Positions 1-7,935 of a stretch of DNA of 64,000 bases are shown here, piece by piece. How positions within the stretch are numbered: position 1 is the stretch's first letter; each line of letters opens with the position of its first letter. The notes below the pieces were generated by a model, which ran no database searches, was not told where the DNA came from, and saw only the letters and a list, made by a program, of their open reading frames with translations. Position numbers and translations under genes: made by a program. The DNA is from Paenibacillus dendrobii. Its GTDB lineage: Bacteria > Bacillota > Bacilli > Paenibacillales > Paenibacillaceae. The stretch is taken from contig NZ_WUBI01000001.1 in assembly GCF_009807035.1 (NCBI RefSeq), forward strand, positions 2,418,001-2,482,000, written 5' to 3'.

Positions 1-1269
1 TTGTTTCTGAAGGCCCTCGAGCGGAATTTGGGAAACGACCGGTGCCAAGAAACCGTAGATGATCAGCGACTCGGCGACTTCACGGGAAATACCGCGGGAC
101 ATCAGGTAGTAGATTTGCTCCTGATTCACCTGGCCGACGGATGCCGCGTGACCTGCCTTAACGTCATCCTCGTCAATAAGCAGAATCGGGTTCGCGTCAC
201 CACGGGCTTTAGGGCTCAGCATGAGCACTTTTTCCGTTTGTTGTCCGTCGGATTTCGTTGCGCCATGTTCGATCTTCGTGATGCCGTTGATGATCGCCTG
301 AGCTTCTTCACGCATGACAGCACGGGTGATCATTTGGCTCTCGGAAGATTTGCCGAAATGGTTCGCACGGGTCGTATAGTTCAGTTTCTGCGAGCCGGAG
401 CCGACCGCGATGATTTTGGAATCGGAAGTCGATCCGTTTCCTTTCAGAATCGTATGCGTGTCACTCATCGTGTCGCCGCTGTTCATTTCGCCGACGATCC
501 ATTCCATGGACGCATCGTTGTCGATGATAGCACGACGGTAGCTGAGATCCGTTACGTTCGTTCCCATTTGGTGAATGGTTGCGTAGCGCACCTTCGCGCC
601 CGATTTGGCAAAAATCTCAACCGCACCGTTGTGGGTAACGGCTTTCGAGCTGTCGCCAGACACGTAGTTGTCTACATAAGTCACCGTACTATTGGTATCC
701 GCGATGATCAGAATATGCGGCGCAAATGTCGCTTCTTCATCATCAGTCAGCAATACTGCCTGCAGAGGTACCTTAACTTCGACGTTTTTCGGAACATAGA
801 GGAAGATGCCTCCGTTCCAGAGAGCAGCATGCAAAGCAGCTACAGAATGCTCATCGGCCTTAACTGCCGTATGAAGATATGTTTTGACAAGCTCTTCATG
901 CTCCTTAACCGCTGTTTGCAGATCTGTGAAGATTACGCCCTGCTCAGACAGTTCCGCTGCCAATTTCGTATATACCACGCCAGAGTTGCGCTGGATAATC
1001 AAGCTTCCGGATTCCTGATCTTTCACCAGCTCTTGAATGGAGGCTGGAACCTCCGTCAGGGACGCAATACTACCGCTCTCCTTGGAACTTCCGTAGTTTT
1101 GGATGTCCCAACGTTCAATTCTCATTTTTTCGAGCACTGGCAATTTGAGGCTTGCCGCAAGCTCCAATGCTTTGAGACGATTTTCCGTAAGCCAGGTTGG
1201 TTCTTGTCTCTGTTTCGACAATTGACTCAAGCCTTCAGCGTTAACCGGAAGAATGGTTTGTGTTGTCAT
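1..1269 (-). CDS. sufD: Fe-S cluster assembly protein SufD (3' end outside window)
   Basis: This is the SufD scaffold subunit of the cytosolic SufBCD complex, which builds Fe-S clusters. The reverse-strand reading starts at ATG 1269, with GGAGG about 8 nt upstream, and stays open for 423 codons to the window edge. Family members are about 435 residues, so only roughly a dozen C-terminal residues are missing. The C-terminal half has the SufB/SufD beta-helix character, with stretches such as LLIDEDDVKAGHAAS and MSRGISREVAESLIIYGFL, which are diagnostic for SufD/SufB. It lies 23 bp behind sufC in the usual Firmicute order sufC-sufD. The remaining suf genes would lie to the left. A long plus-strand open frame over the same bases is a shadow of this gene. 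Confidence 0.95.
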   Translation of the reverse strand, partial: MTTQTILPVNAEGLSQLSKQRQEPTWLTENRLKALELAASLKLPVLEKMRIERWDIQNYGSSKESGSIASLTEVPASIQELVKDQESGSLIIQRNSGVVYTKLAAELSEQGVIFTDLQTAVKEHEELVKTYLHTAVKADEHSVAALHAALWNGGIFLYVPKNVEVKVPLQAVLLTDDEEATFAPHILIIADTNSTVTYVDNYVSGDSSKAVTHNGAVEIFAKSGAKVRYATIHQMGTNVTDLSYRRAIIDNDASMEWIVGEMNSGDTMSDTHTILKGNGSTSDSKIIAVGSGSQKLNYTTRANHFGKSSESQMITRAVMREEAQAIINGITKIEHGATKSDGQQTEKVLMLSPKARGDANPILLIDEDDVKAGHAASVGQVNQEQIYYLMSRGISREVAESLIIYGFLAPVVSQIPLEGLQKQ

Positions 1270-1292
1270 TTCGATTTCCTCCTTCCGTTTTT

Positions 1293-2075
1293 TTACGCTT
1301 CTTGACCTACAGTCTCGTCTTCGATTCCAAGCTCTTCCTTAACCCAATCATAACCTTCTGCTTCCAGACGCTCTGCAAGCTCAGGTCCGCCGGATTTCAC
1401 GATACGTCCTTGCATCATGACATGGACAAAGTCCGGTTTAACGTAGTTAAGCAGACGTTGGTAGTGGGTAATAATGAGGAAACCACGATCTTCGCTGCGC
1501 ATAGCGTTCACGCCGCTGGCAACAATTTTCAGTGCATCGATATCCAGACCGGAGTCGATTTCGTCCAGTACGACGATGTTCGGCTCGATCATCATCATTT
1601 GCAAAATTTCATTCCGTTTTTTCTCACCGCCGGAGAAGCCTTCGTTCAGGTAACGGTGTGCAAATTCAGGATTCATGTCGAGTTCCTTCATTTTGGTTTC
1701 CAATTGACGGATAAAACGAATCAAGGAGATTTCTTGACCTTCTTCGCGGCGGGCGTTAATGGCACTGCGCAAAAAGTCAGAGTTTGTCACACCCGTAATC
1801 TCACTTGGGTACTGCATTGCCAGGAACAGACCTGCGCGTGCGCGCTCGTCAACTGCCATATCCAACACGTCTTCTCCGTTCAACGTTACGCTGCCTTCCG
1901 TTACTTCATATTTAGGATGACCCATAAGCGCGGAAGCGAGAGTACTTTTACCGGTACCGTTAGGTCCCATGATGGCGTGAATTTCTCCGCCTTTCATCTC
2001 CAAGTTAATTCCTTTGAGAATTTCTTTGCCTTCAATTTCCGCTTTAAGTCCTTCGATGGTAAAGTGAGTAGCCAT
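1293..2075 (-). CDS. sufC: Fe-S cluster assembly ATPase SufC
   Basis: SufC is the ABC-type ATPase that drives the SufBCD scaffold in Fe-S cluster assembly in the cytosol. The 260-residue length is normal. Walker A is GPNGTGKS (about residues 37-44), the signature is FSGGEKKR (about 148-155), and Walker B with its following acidic residue is VVLDEIDSGLD (about 167-177). The conserved histidine of the H-loop is in the IITHYQRLL segment. ATG 2075 is preceded by GGAGGGA at a somewhat long spacing. It is the first gene seen of the suf operon and is read from the promoter at 2212-2240. Confidence 0.97.
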   Translation of the reverse strand: MATHFTIEGLKAEIEGKEILKGINLEMKGGEIHAIMGPNGTGKSTLASALMGHPKYEVTEGSVTLNGEDVLDMAVDERARAGLFLAMQYPSEITGVTNSDFLRSAINARREEGQEISLIRFIRQLETKMKELDMNPEFAHRYLNEGFSGGEKKRNEILQMMMIEPNIVVLDEIDSGLDIDALKIVASGVNAMRSEDRGFLIITHYQRLLNYVKPDFVHVMMQGRIVKSGGPELAERLEAEGYDWVKEELGIEDETVGQEA

Positions 2076-2189
2076 ATTCGTTATTCCCTCCGTTATTTGG
2101 TTTTACCGAAATCAGAAAGTCTATTTAAACAGGGATGACCTACCCTGATTTCAAGCAATCATAATTATCAATTTAAAATAAATCTAAAT

Positions 2190-2208
2190 TGATTCTCATT
2201 GATTATCA
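2190..2208 (-). promoter_or_regulatory. Tandem iron-box-like repeats just downstream of the suf promoter
   Basis: Two adjacent 10-mers, ATTGATTCTC (2188-2197) and ATTGATTATC (2198-2207) on the plus strand, differ at one base. Read on the minus strand they give TGATAATCAATGAGAATCA. A third related element, TTGATAATTATGATTG, lies at about 2159-2174. The GATAAT units resemble Fur/PerR-family half sites, and the position directly after the -10 box suits a repressor. No Fur or PerR gene is in the window, so the regulator is an inference. Confidence 0.35.
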
Positions 2209-2211
2209 CTA

Positions 2212-2240
2212 ATTCTATAATAAAGTCATGTTCATATCAA
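2212..2240 (-). promoter_or_regulatory. Sigma-A-type promoter of the suf operon
   Basis: Read on the minus strand: -35 TTGATA (2240-2235), a 17-bp spacer and -10 TAGAAT (2217-2212). Transcription would begin near 2205, leaving a leader of about 130 nt before sufC. Confidence 0.6.
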
Positions 2241-2275
2241 CCGCCCGCACCCGCAAGGAATGAAATAATTGCAGA

Positions 2276-2310
2276 AAGCAGGCTCAGCTAACGAAAAGCC
2301 AAGCCTGCTT
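2276..2310. terminator. Hairpin of uncertain purpose in a gene-free stretch
   Basis: AAGCAGGCT (2276-2284) pairs with AGCCTGCTT (2302-2310), and a T-rich run follows on the plus strand. No gene clearly reads into it. The surrounding stretch 2311-2710 shows no convincing gene: the 90-codon plus-strand frame at 2269-2541 has no ribosome site and no recognisable family features. Confidence 0.3.
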
Positions 2311-2713
2311 CTTTATTTGTACACTCCTATTCCCGTAACTGCCGCGCTTGCTGAAACCCGCACTAATTTGCGTATATTTGCGCATCATCCGGCACCGGCA
2401 TTTAGTCTGCTCGTCACCAGCTGGCTTGTTTCCTATTCCTTAGTTCCTAAATATTGGTTATATTCATCGTTCAAACAAAGGAATCAACGATTCGTTTATT
2501 GGATTCAGCAACCACGCAGCGGACCCTTTTATCTCCGGTGAAGGCGCTCAGCACGAAAGAATGAACTTATTTCAGAGGTTCAAACCCTATGTAACAGGAT
2601 GTAAATGAGGAATGGATCCGTATCCCTGCTTCCGGTACATGATGCCGATTCTTGCCTCAGTCTTCTTTAAACAGAAGCACCAGTGTGGACGGACAGCTCA
2701 TATGCTTGACGCC

Positions 2714-2745
2714 AAAAAGGTGCCGACGAAAAGATCGGGCACCTT
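2714..2745 (-). terminator. Terminator of dps
   Basis: AAGGTGCC (2717-2724) pairs with GGCACCTT (2738-2745). On the minus strand the stem runs into TTTTT. It lies 45 bp after the dps stop codon. Confidence 0.75.
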
Positions 2746-2789
2746 GTAAGGCGTTCCTTTTCAGCTTTCCGGTAAGTAAGGAGTGCTTC

Positions 2790-3251
2790 TTATCCCAGGT
2801 AAGAACGCAGCATCCACATATGTTTTTCAAGATCGTTTTTGATTTTAATGAACAAGTCGCCTGTCGGATGGTCCCCTGCTTCCTCAGCAAGATGGATGCC
2901 CTCATGCATTTCCTCCGAAACGGTTGCGAAATCCTCGATCAGGGTCTGCACCATTTTACGCGCATCTTCCTTGCCGGTAGCTTCCTGGATGGTAGCCAGC
3001 TCCAAGTACTCTTTCATTGTAGCCGCAGGGCTTCCTTTAATTGTGAGAAGACGTTCCGCTACTTCATCCATTTTCAATGTGATGTCGTCATAAAGTTCTT
3101 CGAACTTAACGTGCAGGGTGAAGAAATGCTCCCCTTTAACATACCAGTGGAAATTATGGATCTTCACGTACAATACGTTCAGATTAGCCACTTCCTGGTT
3201 TAAAATTTGCTCGAGTGTAGTCGTTTTGGATTTTGCAGTTGTTTTAGCCAT
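2790..3251 (-). CDS. dps: Dps-family ferroxidase/DNA-protecting protein
   Basis: Dps proteins form 12-subunit shells that oxidise and store Fe(II) with peroxide and so protect DNA. The 153-residue length fits. The ferroxidase-site pattern is visible: KIHNFHWYVKG (about residues 30-40) carries the His, and MDEVAERLL (about 61-69) carries the Asp/Glu ligands from the partner subunit. A lysine-rich N-terminus of about 10 residues may bind DNA. ATG 3251 is preceded by AAGGAAGGGA. It stands alone, with its own terminator downstream. I could not find a clear PerR box in the 500 bp upstream. Confidence 0.93.
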   Translation of the reverse strand: MAKTTAKSKTTTLEQILNQEVANLNVLYVKIHNFHWYVKGEHFFTLHVKFEELYDDITLKMDEVAERLLTIKGSPAATMKEYLELATIQEATGKEDARKMVQTLIEDFATVSEEMHEGIHLAEEAGDHPTGDLFIKIKNDLEKHMWMLRSYLG

Positions 3252-3689
3252 GGTTTAATCCCTTCCTTTTCTCTAGTTATAAATCGGCCATGTCGACCGC
3301 TCTGAAGTTTTACTTGAACGTGCCTCACTCAGCGGCATATGCCATCTCAGCGGCTCTGTTACTATTTTACCCTACACACCTAGCCGCGAATCAAAATCAA
3401 CGCCTCATTTTCAAGAAAATCCAAACATGTGACGCCATTTTGAATATTCTCATATCTGGTGTTTATCATTCCGGTAAATCACGGATCATGATGCGAATCG
3501 AGTTCCAGAATCAGAAACCGCGTTGCTTAGTATTTCCGGTCATTACTCATAAGATTCCTTGCTCGAGTGCCTGACGATGGCAGCCGATTCTTATGCCCAT
3601 TATCCCGAAATCCAGTCTAAGAAGCAGTGATAAAAGTATCATGATTAGCCATCTTCCTTAAAGTGACGGTTTCGGCAATAAATATAGAA
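3252..3689. other. Gene-free stretch upstream of dps
   Basis: About 440 bp between dps and the yunC terminator hold no frame with a ribosome site and family features. The dps promoter must lie here. A TATAAC hexamer sits about 40 bp upstream of the dps start, but I see no good -35 partner for it. Confidence 0.5.
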
Positions 3690-3714
3690 AACCAGTCCCG
3701 GGACGGGACTGGTT
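3690..3714 (-). terminator. Terminator of the yunC-like gene
   Basis: AACCAGTCCC (3690-3699) and GGGACTGGTT (3705-3714) form a perfect 10-bp stem with a 5-nt loop. A T-rich tail follows on the minus strand and a weaker one on the plus strand. Confidence 0.75.
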
Positions 3715-3766
3715 TGGCGGTTTTGTTCAAAAGCAGGTTCAGCAGGGATAGATCGGATTCCAGAAC

Positions 3767-4069
3767 CTACAACATGATAAGAAGCGCTTCATAACCGGGC
3801 ATACCCGGAGTAATCCCAAGGGCTGCTGCTTCCGAAGTCACAGATTCGAGCGGCGCTTCCAGCAATTCCTTCAGCGTCTTTACCCCTACCGCCCGGCCTG
3901 CAATAATTTTGCGGTCGCCCAGGCGGTCGTTCAAAAGTCCTACATCGAGTGCCCCGCACATGATATAGCCGCGCGAGGTGCTGATTGTCAGTAATGTCGT
4001 CTTAGGCAGCTTCACCTCTACTCCGACCAGCATGTGTTCTCCGACCGAAATGGGCTCCATAGTCACCAT
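3767..4069 (-). CDS. yunC: YunC-like DUF1805 protein
   Basis: This is a small cytosolic protein of the DUF1805/YunC family, whose function is unknown to me. The 100-residue length matches the family. The core GYIMCGALDVGLLNDRL (about residues 34-50) and IIAGRAVGVKTLKELLEAPLESV (55-77) closely resembles what I remember of Bacillus subtilis YunC. ATG 4069 has GGGAGGTG 7-8 nt upstream. It is transcribed alone, divergent from the gene at 4285, and ends before a strong hairpin. Confidence 0.85.
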   Translation of the reverse strand: MVTMEPISVGEHMLVGVEVKLPKTTLLTISTSRGYIMCGALDVGLLNDRLGDRKIIAGRAVGVKTLKELLEAPLESVTSEAAALGITPGMPGYEALLIML

Positions 4070-4284
4070 GGGCTCACACCTCCCTCTTTGGATAGAGTGT
4101 TCAGATTATGTGTATTCCTGCAGTCTGCTCGGTGTGTATGGTTTTCCCGGATAAATACACAATTTCATCTAGGAATAAAGTTATGCCATTCTCCGACATT
4201 AGGACTATTCATGTTTACATGTTCATGATATGATTTATACAGTTTAAAGACTTATTTTTGCACATGGTATAGGCTGGGGGATTT

Positions 4285-4818
4285 ATGGAAAACAAACAAA
4301 GTTATGAGGAAACAGGATATTTGTTCAATGTGGATATTCTGATTAAAAGCCGCTCCAACGCACTAGCTCTGCAGGCTATGATTGAAATGTTAAATAACAG
4401 TGAAAACATCGCGGATTTCCGGATTAAATCAGGAATGGAGCTTGGGAACCTGATTGAGTCCATGCTGCAAGACAAACGGAAATCTCTTATTAAGTCCGGT
4501 GCTTCCACGGTAAGACCTTTACCTGACATCCGAACCAGACTGAAGACAAAGATCGAACCACCGGAAACATGCCCCAGCTCCCCCGCTGAGAAAAAGATAG
4601 GCACCACAGAATACAGCTCCCAGCTGCATGAATGGATTACGAACTGCATCCGCGACAATCGGCTGACCCGACTGACAACAAACCGCAGTGGACAACCAAC
4701 CAGCATGCCTTGCCGCATATTGAATTTTGACGAATCCACTCAGCTGTTAAACGTCTATCATGTGGACGAGAAGCAGGTATATTCTTTTAAGCTTAGTGAG
4801 GTCATTGAGGTCATTTAA
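4285..4818 (+). CDS. Hypothetical cytosolic protein, 177 aa
   Basis: I do not recognise this protein. It starts at ATG 4285 with GGGGG 5 nt upstream and ends just before a bidirectional terminator, so it is probably a real single-gene unit. The first about 65 residues are predicted helical with many leucines and lysines. A proline-rich linker follows (about 75-105), then a compact C-terminal part with a beta-like end (YHVDEKQVYSFKLSEVIEVI). There is no signal peptide, no membrane segment and no cysteine pair. The C-terminal part could be a small ligand- or RNA-binding module, but nothing proves it. Confidence 0.7.
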   Translation: MENKQSYEETGYLFNVDILIKSRSNALALQAMIEMLNNSENIADFRIKSGMELGNLIESMLQDKRKSLIKSGASTVRPLPDIRTRLKTKIEPPETCPSSPAEKKIGTTEYSSQLHEWITNCIRDNRLTRLTTNRSGQPTSMPCRILNFDESTQLLNVYHVDEKQVYSFKLSEVIEVI

Positions 4819-4826
4819 TACGAATA

Positions 4827-4864
4827 AAGCCCTTGCAGCCGTGAACACGGCATAGCAAGGGCTT
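4827..4864. terminator. Bidirectional terminator
   Basis: AAGCCCTTGC (4827-4836) pairs with GCAAGGGCTT (4855-4864), with a small inner CCGTG/CGG helix. TTTTTT follows on the plus strand and TTTATT on the minus strand. It serves the convergent genes at 4285-4818 and 4874-5254. Confidence 0.85.
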
Positions 4865-4873
4865 TTTTAACGT

Positions 4874-5254
4874 TTATTTCTTCTTCTTGGATATCGCCTC
4901 GGCCATCAAGCAAATCCAACCGACGATGAAGGCTACCCCGCCAAACGGGGTAATAATGCCTAGTGGCTTGATTCCTGTAATAGCTAACAGATACAAGCTT
5001 CCGGAGAAAAGGATGATGCCGGCGAACAAGAGCCAGCCCGCCCAAGCCAACTTACGAGAATCTCCCCAAAATCCGGCTGCGACCGCGATTAGAATGATAC
5101 CAAGTGCATGCACCATATGGTACTGAACCCCTGTTTCGTACACCTTCATCGACGATTCGCCGACAATGGGCTCCAGCATATGAGCCCCAAAAGCACCGAT
5201 CGCTACGGAAAGCATAGCCATCAATGCACCGATAAACATAAATTTACGTTGCAA
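4874..5254 (-). CDS. DUF423 (YwdK-like) membrane protein
   Basis: This is a small integral membrane protein of the DUF423 family, with about four hydrophobic helices in 126 residues. The N-terminal GALMAMLSVAIGAFGAHML and the central YHMVHALGIILIAV are typical of the family, and the protein ends in a KKKK tail. I chose the TTG start at 5254 because AAGGAG lies 9-10 nt upstream; the next ATG is only five codons inside. The function of the family is unknown. It is a single gene converging on 4285-4818. Confidence 0.85.
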   Translation of the reverse strand: MQRKFMFIGALMAMLSVAIGAFGAHMLEPIVGESSMKVYETGVQYHMVHALGIILIAVAAGFWGDSRKLAWAGWLLFAGIILFSGSLYLLAITGIKPLGIITPFGGVAFIVGWICLMAEAISKKKK

Positions 5255-5437
5255 CTTGTCCCCACTCCTTTAGTCCAGCAAACATAATTTGATGATTCTG
5301 TCATTCATATTACCCTATCCGGTATATTCTTTTCCACTGTGAAGCCTTCGGTGACGGTCCATCCGGCTTGATTTTTGCTTCATTATGTGGAAGAGTAAGA
5401 ATCATACATATCTCATTTTGGTAAGGAGAGAATTAAC

Positions 5438-5818
5438 ATGGAATCACACCAGCCTCCAAAGCAGCCGACGCAGTATAAAAGACACGCCGGTCCAGGCATT
5501 GCTTCATTTATTATCAGTCTCGTATCCATGCTGGCGTATATCGTAAGCGTCGGAGCAATGGGAGCCATCTTCTCAAAGGGCTTGGAGGGTGACAATACCT
5601 GGACCCAGAGCTCCACGACGGGTGTAACTATCGTGACTATCATTCTGATCGGACTGTTCGCAGCTAATATCATAGGCGTTATTCTTGGCATCATCGGTCT
5701 AGTGCTCCGCAACCGCAAGAAAATCTTCGCGATTCTCGGATTGTCTCTCAATACGATTATTATTTTCAGCTTTGGTCTGATGTTCGTCATTCTGATGCTG
5801 CGAGCCGGAAGGGGATAG
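5438..5818 (+). CDS. Small membrane protein, DUF4190-like layout
   Basis: The 126-residue protein has a short polar N-terminus (MESHQPPKQPTQYKR) followed by three hydrophobic segments at about 22-43, 63-90 and 96-118. That layout resembles small DUF4190-type membrane proteins, but I do not firmly recognise a family. AAGGAG precedes ATG 5438 at a normal distance. Its stop lies 2 bp before the degV gene at 5821, so the two are almost certainly co-transcribed and perhaps translationally coupled. Confidence 0.7.
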   Translation: MESHQPPKQPTQYKRHAGPGIASFIISLVSMLAYIVSVGAMGAIFSKGLEGDNTWTQSSTTGVTIVTIILIGLFAANIIGVILGIIGLVLRNRKKIFAILGLSLNTIIIFSFGLMFVILMLRAGRG

Positions 5819-5820
5819 AA

Positions 5821-6672
5821 ATGTCGAAGGTCAAAATATTTGCCGACAGCACCTGCGATCTGCCTCGGGCGTGGCTATCGGAGAATGATATCGGCCTTAT
5901 TCCTTTATATGTAACGTTTGGAGACCAAACCTACAAAGACGGTGTGGATATTACCACTCCGCAGCTCTATGCGAAAGTGAACGAAACAGGGCGTCTGCCA
6001 AAAACGGCTGCGCCATCTCCGGCGGATTTCATTCAGGCTTTTGCCCCTTCTATAGAAGAAGGCCGAAATATCGTCTATATCAGTCTGTCGTCGGAACTTT
6101 CCTCTACTCATCAGAATGCGCTGATTGCCGCGGAGGAATTTCCGGAAGGTAAAGTCACGGTGATCGACTCCTTGAATTTATCTACGGGCATCGGTCTTCA
6201 GGTTATGAAAGCGGTCAAAGCAGCGGATGAAGGAAAGAGCCCCCGTGAGATCGCCGATCTGATCGAAAAGGTCAAGCCCCTTGTCGAGACGGAGTTCGTC
6301 ATTGACTCACTGGACTATCTATACAAGGGTGGACGATGCTCCGGCATGCAAAATCTCGTCGGCAGCCTGCTGAAAATCCGTCCGGTCATTAAGGTCGTCG
6401 GCGGGAAAATGACGCCGGCTTACAAGGTACGCGGCAAAAGGGAAAAAGCGCTGGAACAGATGCTTCATAACGCTTTGGACAAAAGGGATCAAATGGATAA
6501 CGATCTGATTTTCGTTACGCATTCCCTGGCGGAAGAGGATGCCAAGGAACTGAAACGCGTGCTTGAAGAAAAAACCGGAGCCCGTGAGGTGGCTATTTCC
6601 GATGCCGGTTGCGTGATCTCATCCCATTGTGGGGCCAAAACAATCGGTATTTTGTACGTAAAGAAACAATAA
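5821..6672 (+). CDS. DegV-family fatty-acid-binding protein (copy 1)
   Basis: DegV/FakB-type proteins bind a fatty acid and present it to fatty acid kinase FakA for phosphorylation. The 283-residue length is typical. Family marks include KIFADSTCDLP (N-terminus), the Ser-rich YISLSSELSST (about 86-96), YLYKGGRCSG (about 163-172) and the C-terminal SSHCGAKTIGILY. ATG 5821 follows the previous gene by 2 bp and has GGGGA upstream. A strong terminator follows. A close paralogue lies directly downstream at 6854. No fakA gene is in the window. Confidence 0.92.
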   Translation: MSKVKIFADSTCDLPRAWLSENDIGLIPLYVTFGDQTYKDGVDITTPQLYAKVNETGRLPKTAAPSPADFIQAFAPSIEEGRNIVYISLSSELSSTHQNALIAAEEFPEGKVTVIDSLNLSTGIGLQVMKAVKAADEGKSPREIADLIEKVKPLVETEFVIDSLDYLYKGGRCSGMQNLVGSLLKIRPVIKVVGGKMTPAYKVRGKREKALEQMLHNALDKRDQMDNDLIFVTHSLAEEDAKELKRVLEEKTGAREVAISDAGCVISSHCGAKTIGILYVKKQ

Positions 6673-6712
6673 TCATCCCCACTTGTGAATGATTATAATG
6701 AGCAAGCCCAAT

Positions 6713-6751
6713 AAGCAAAAAGCAGCCCCTATCTGCGGCTGCTTTTTGCTT
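6713..6751 (+). terminator. Terminator after the first degV gene
   Basis: A 15-bp stem, AAGCAAAAAGCAGCC (6713-6727) with GGCTGCTTTTTGCTT (6737-6751), and a 9-nt loop. Confidence 0.8.
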
Positions 6752-6759
6752 ATTACCGC

Positions 6760-6788
6760 TTGTCAGATGTTCGAATATCCATTAAAGT
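6760..6788 (+). promoter_or_regulatory. Candidate promoter of the second degV gene
   Basis: TTGTCA (6760-6765), a 17-bp spacer and TAAAGT (6783-6788). It directly follows the terminator of the first copy, so the two paralogues appear to be transcribed separately. Confidence 0.4.
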
Positions 6789-6853
6789 AATATCCAATCA
6801 GATGATATATTCCTGATTTTGACCAAAGCAACATATGTGTAAGGGAGATGTTC

Positions 6854-7705
6854 ATGCCAAATCTTAAAGTTTTCACGGACAGCACCAGCGACCTGCCTAA
6901 GGTGTGGGTTGACCAGTATGATATCGGGATTATTCCGCTGTATGTCGTGTTTGGGGACGAGCAATTGAGAGACGGTGTAGATATTACGCCGGCCGAACTG
7001 TATGAGCGAGTCTCCCAAAACGGAAGCCTCCCGAAAACGGCTGCCCCTTCCCCTGCGGATTTCATGGCTGCATTTGAGCCTCATGTCCTGCAAGGAGATT
7101 CCATTCTTTACATCAGCTTGTCTTCCGAGCTTTCCGCAACGTACCAGAACGCCTTGATCGCTGCGGCCGAATTTCCGGATGCATCGATCCGTGTCGTGGA
7201 TTCACGCAATCTGTCCAGCGCCATCGGCCTGCTTGTTATGAAGGCGGTACACGCGGCCAGAGACGGCAAAAGTCTGGATGCGATCGTCAGCATGCTGGAG
7301 ACCGTGCGCCCGGAGATTGAAACCGAGTTCGTTATCGACACTCTTGAATATCTCTATAAAGGCGGACGATGCTCCGGTGTCCAGAACCTGCTCGGCAGCC
7401 TTTTGAATATCCGCCCGGTCATTAAAGTGATTGACGGCAAAATGACACCGGCCTATAAAGTGCGAGGCAAAAAAGAAAAAGCAATGAATCAGATGCTTCA
7501 AAATGCCCTGGAAAAAAGCGATCAGATGGATAATGACCTGATGATTGTTGTCCATTCCTTTGCCGAAGACGAAGCAAAATATTTGCAGAAGGCGCTTCAG
7601 GAAAAGACCCATGCACGCGAAGTCGTCATCTCCACTGCAGGTTGTGTCATATCCAGCCACTGCGGTCCAAAAACCATCGGCATTATGTACAGCAAAAAGG
7701 CATAA
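6854..7705 (+). CDS. DegV-family fatty-acid-binding protein (copy 2)
   Basis: This is a second DegV/FakB-type protein. It aligns without gaps to the copy at 5821-6672, and I judge about two thirds of residues to be the same by eye. All family marks are kept: KVFTDSTSDLP, YISLSSELSAT, YLYKGGRCSG, SSHCGPKTIGIMY. I place the start at ATG 6854: AAGGGAG lies 6 nt upstream and the N-terminus then matches copy 1. The in-frame ATG at 6848 is too close to the ribosome site. Differences cluster in the region that lines the lipid pocket in known FakB proteins, so the copies may prefer different fatty acids; that is inference. Confidence 0.9.
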   Translation: MPNLKVFTDSTSDLPKVWVDQYDIGIIPLYVVFGDEQLRDGVDITPAELYERVSQNGSLPKTAAPSPADFMAAFEPHVLQGDSILYISLSSELSATYQNALIAAAEFPDASIRVVDSRNLSSAIGLLVMKAVHAARDGKSLDAIVSMLETVRPEIETEFVIDTLEYLYKGGRCSGVQNLLGSLLNIRPVIKVIDGKMTPAYKVRGKKEKAMNQMLQNALEKSDQMDNDLMIVVHSFAEDEAKYLQKALQEKTHAREVVISTAGCVISSHCGPKTIGIMYSKKA

Positions 7706-7742
7706 CGCTATTCATTTCATATCATTCAAACATTTCAAGCAG

Positions 7743-7788
7743 CAACCGTTTCCGGGTTTCAATTGGGGGACGGTTGTTTATTTTTTTG
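7743..7788 (+). terminator. Terminator after the second degV gene
   Basis: CAACCGT (from 7743) pairs with ACGGTTG (to 7776), followed by TTTATTTTTTT. The rest of 7789-7921 shows nothing I can name. Confidence 0.65.
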
Positions 7789-7935
7789 TACAACATGAGC
7801 CAAGTCATTCCGGTAGAGAAAGATGACTCTTGAATCAATGCTTATGCAAAGGTAATGTGAATACATTTAGATGTCGCCCCTTTAGCAATGAACAACTGAA
7901 ATTTGGGGACGGATCAATCACGGAGGAGGTATGAA

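Noticed and set aside
1..1305. 434-codon plus-strand frame at the left edge
   Set aside because: It lies over sufD on the other strand, has no ribosome site and its translation shows no family features; sufD is unmistakable.
2269..2541. 90-codon plus-strand frame between suf and dps
   Set aside because: No ribosome site, low-complexity translation, and it begins inside a hairpin.
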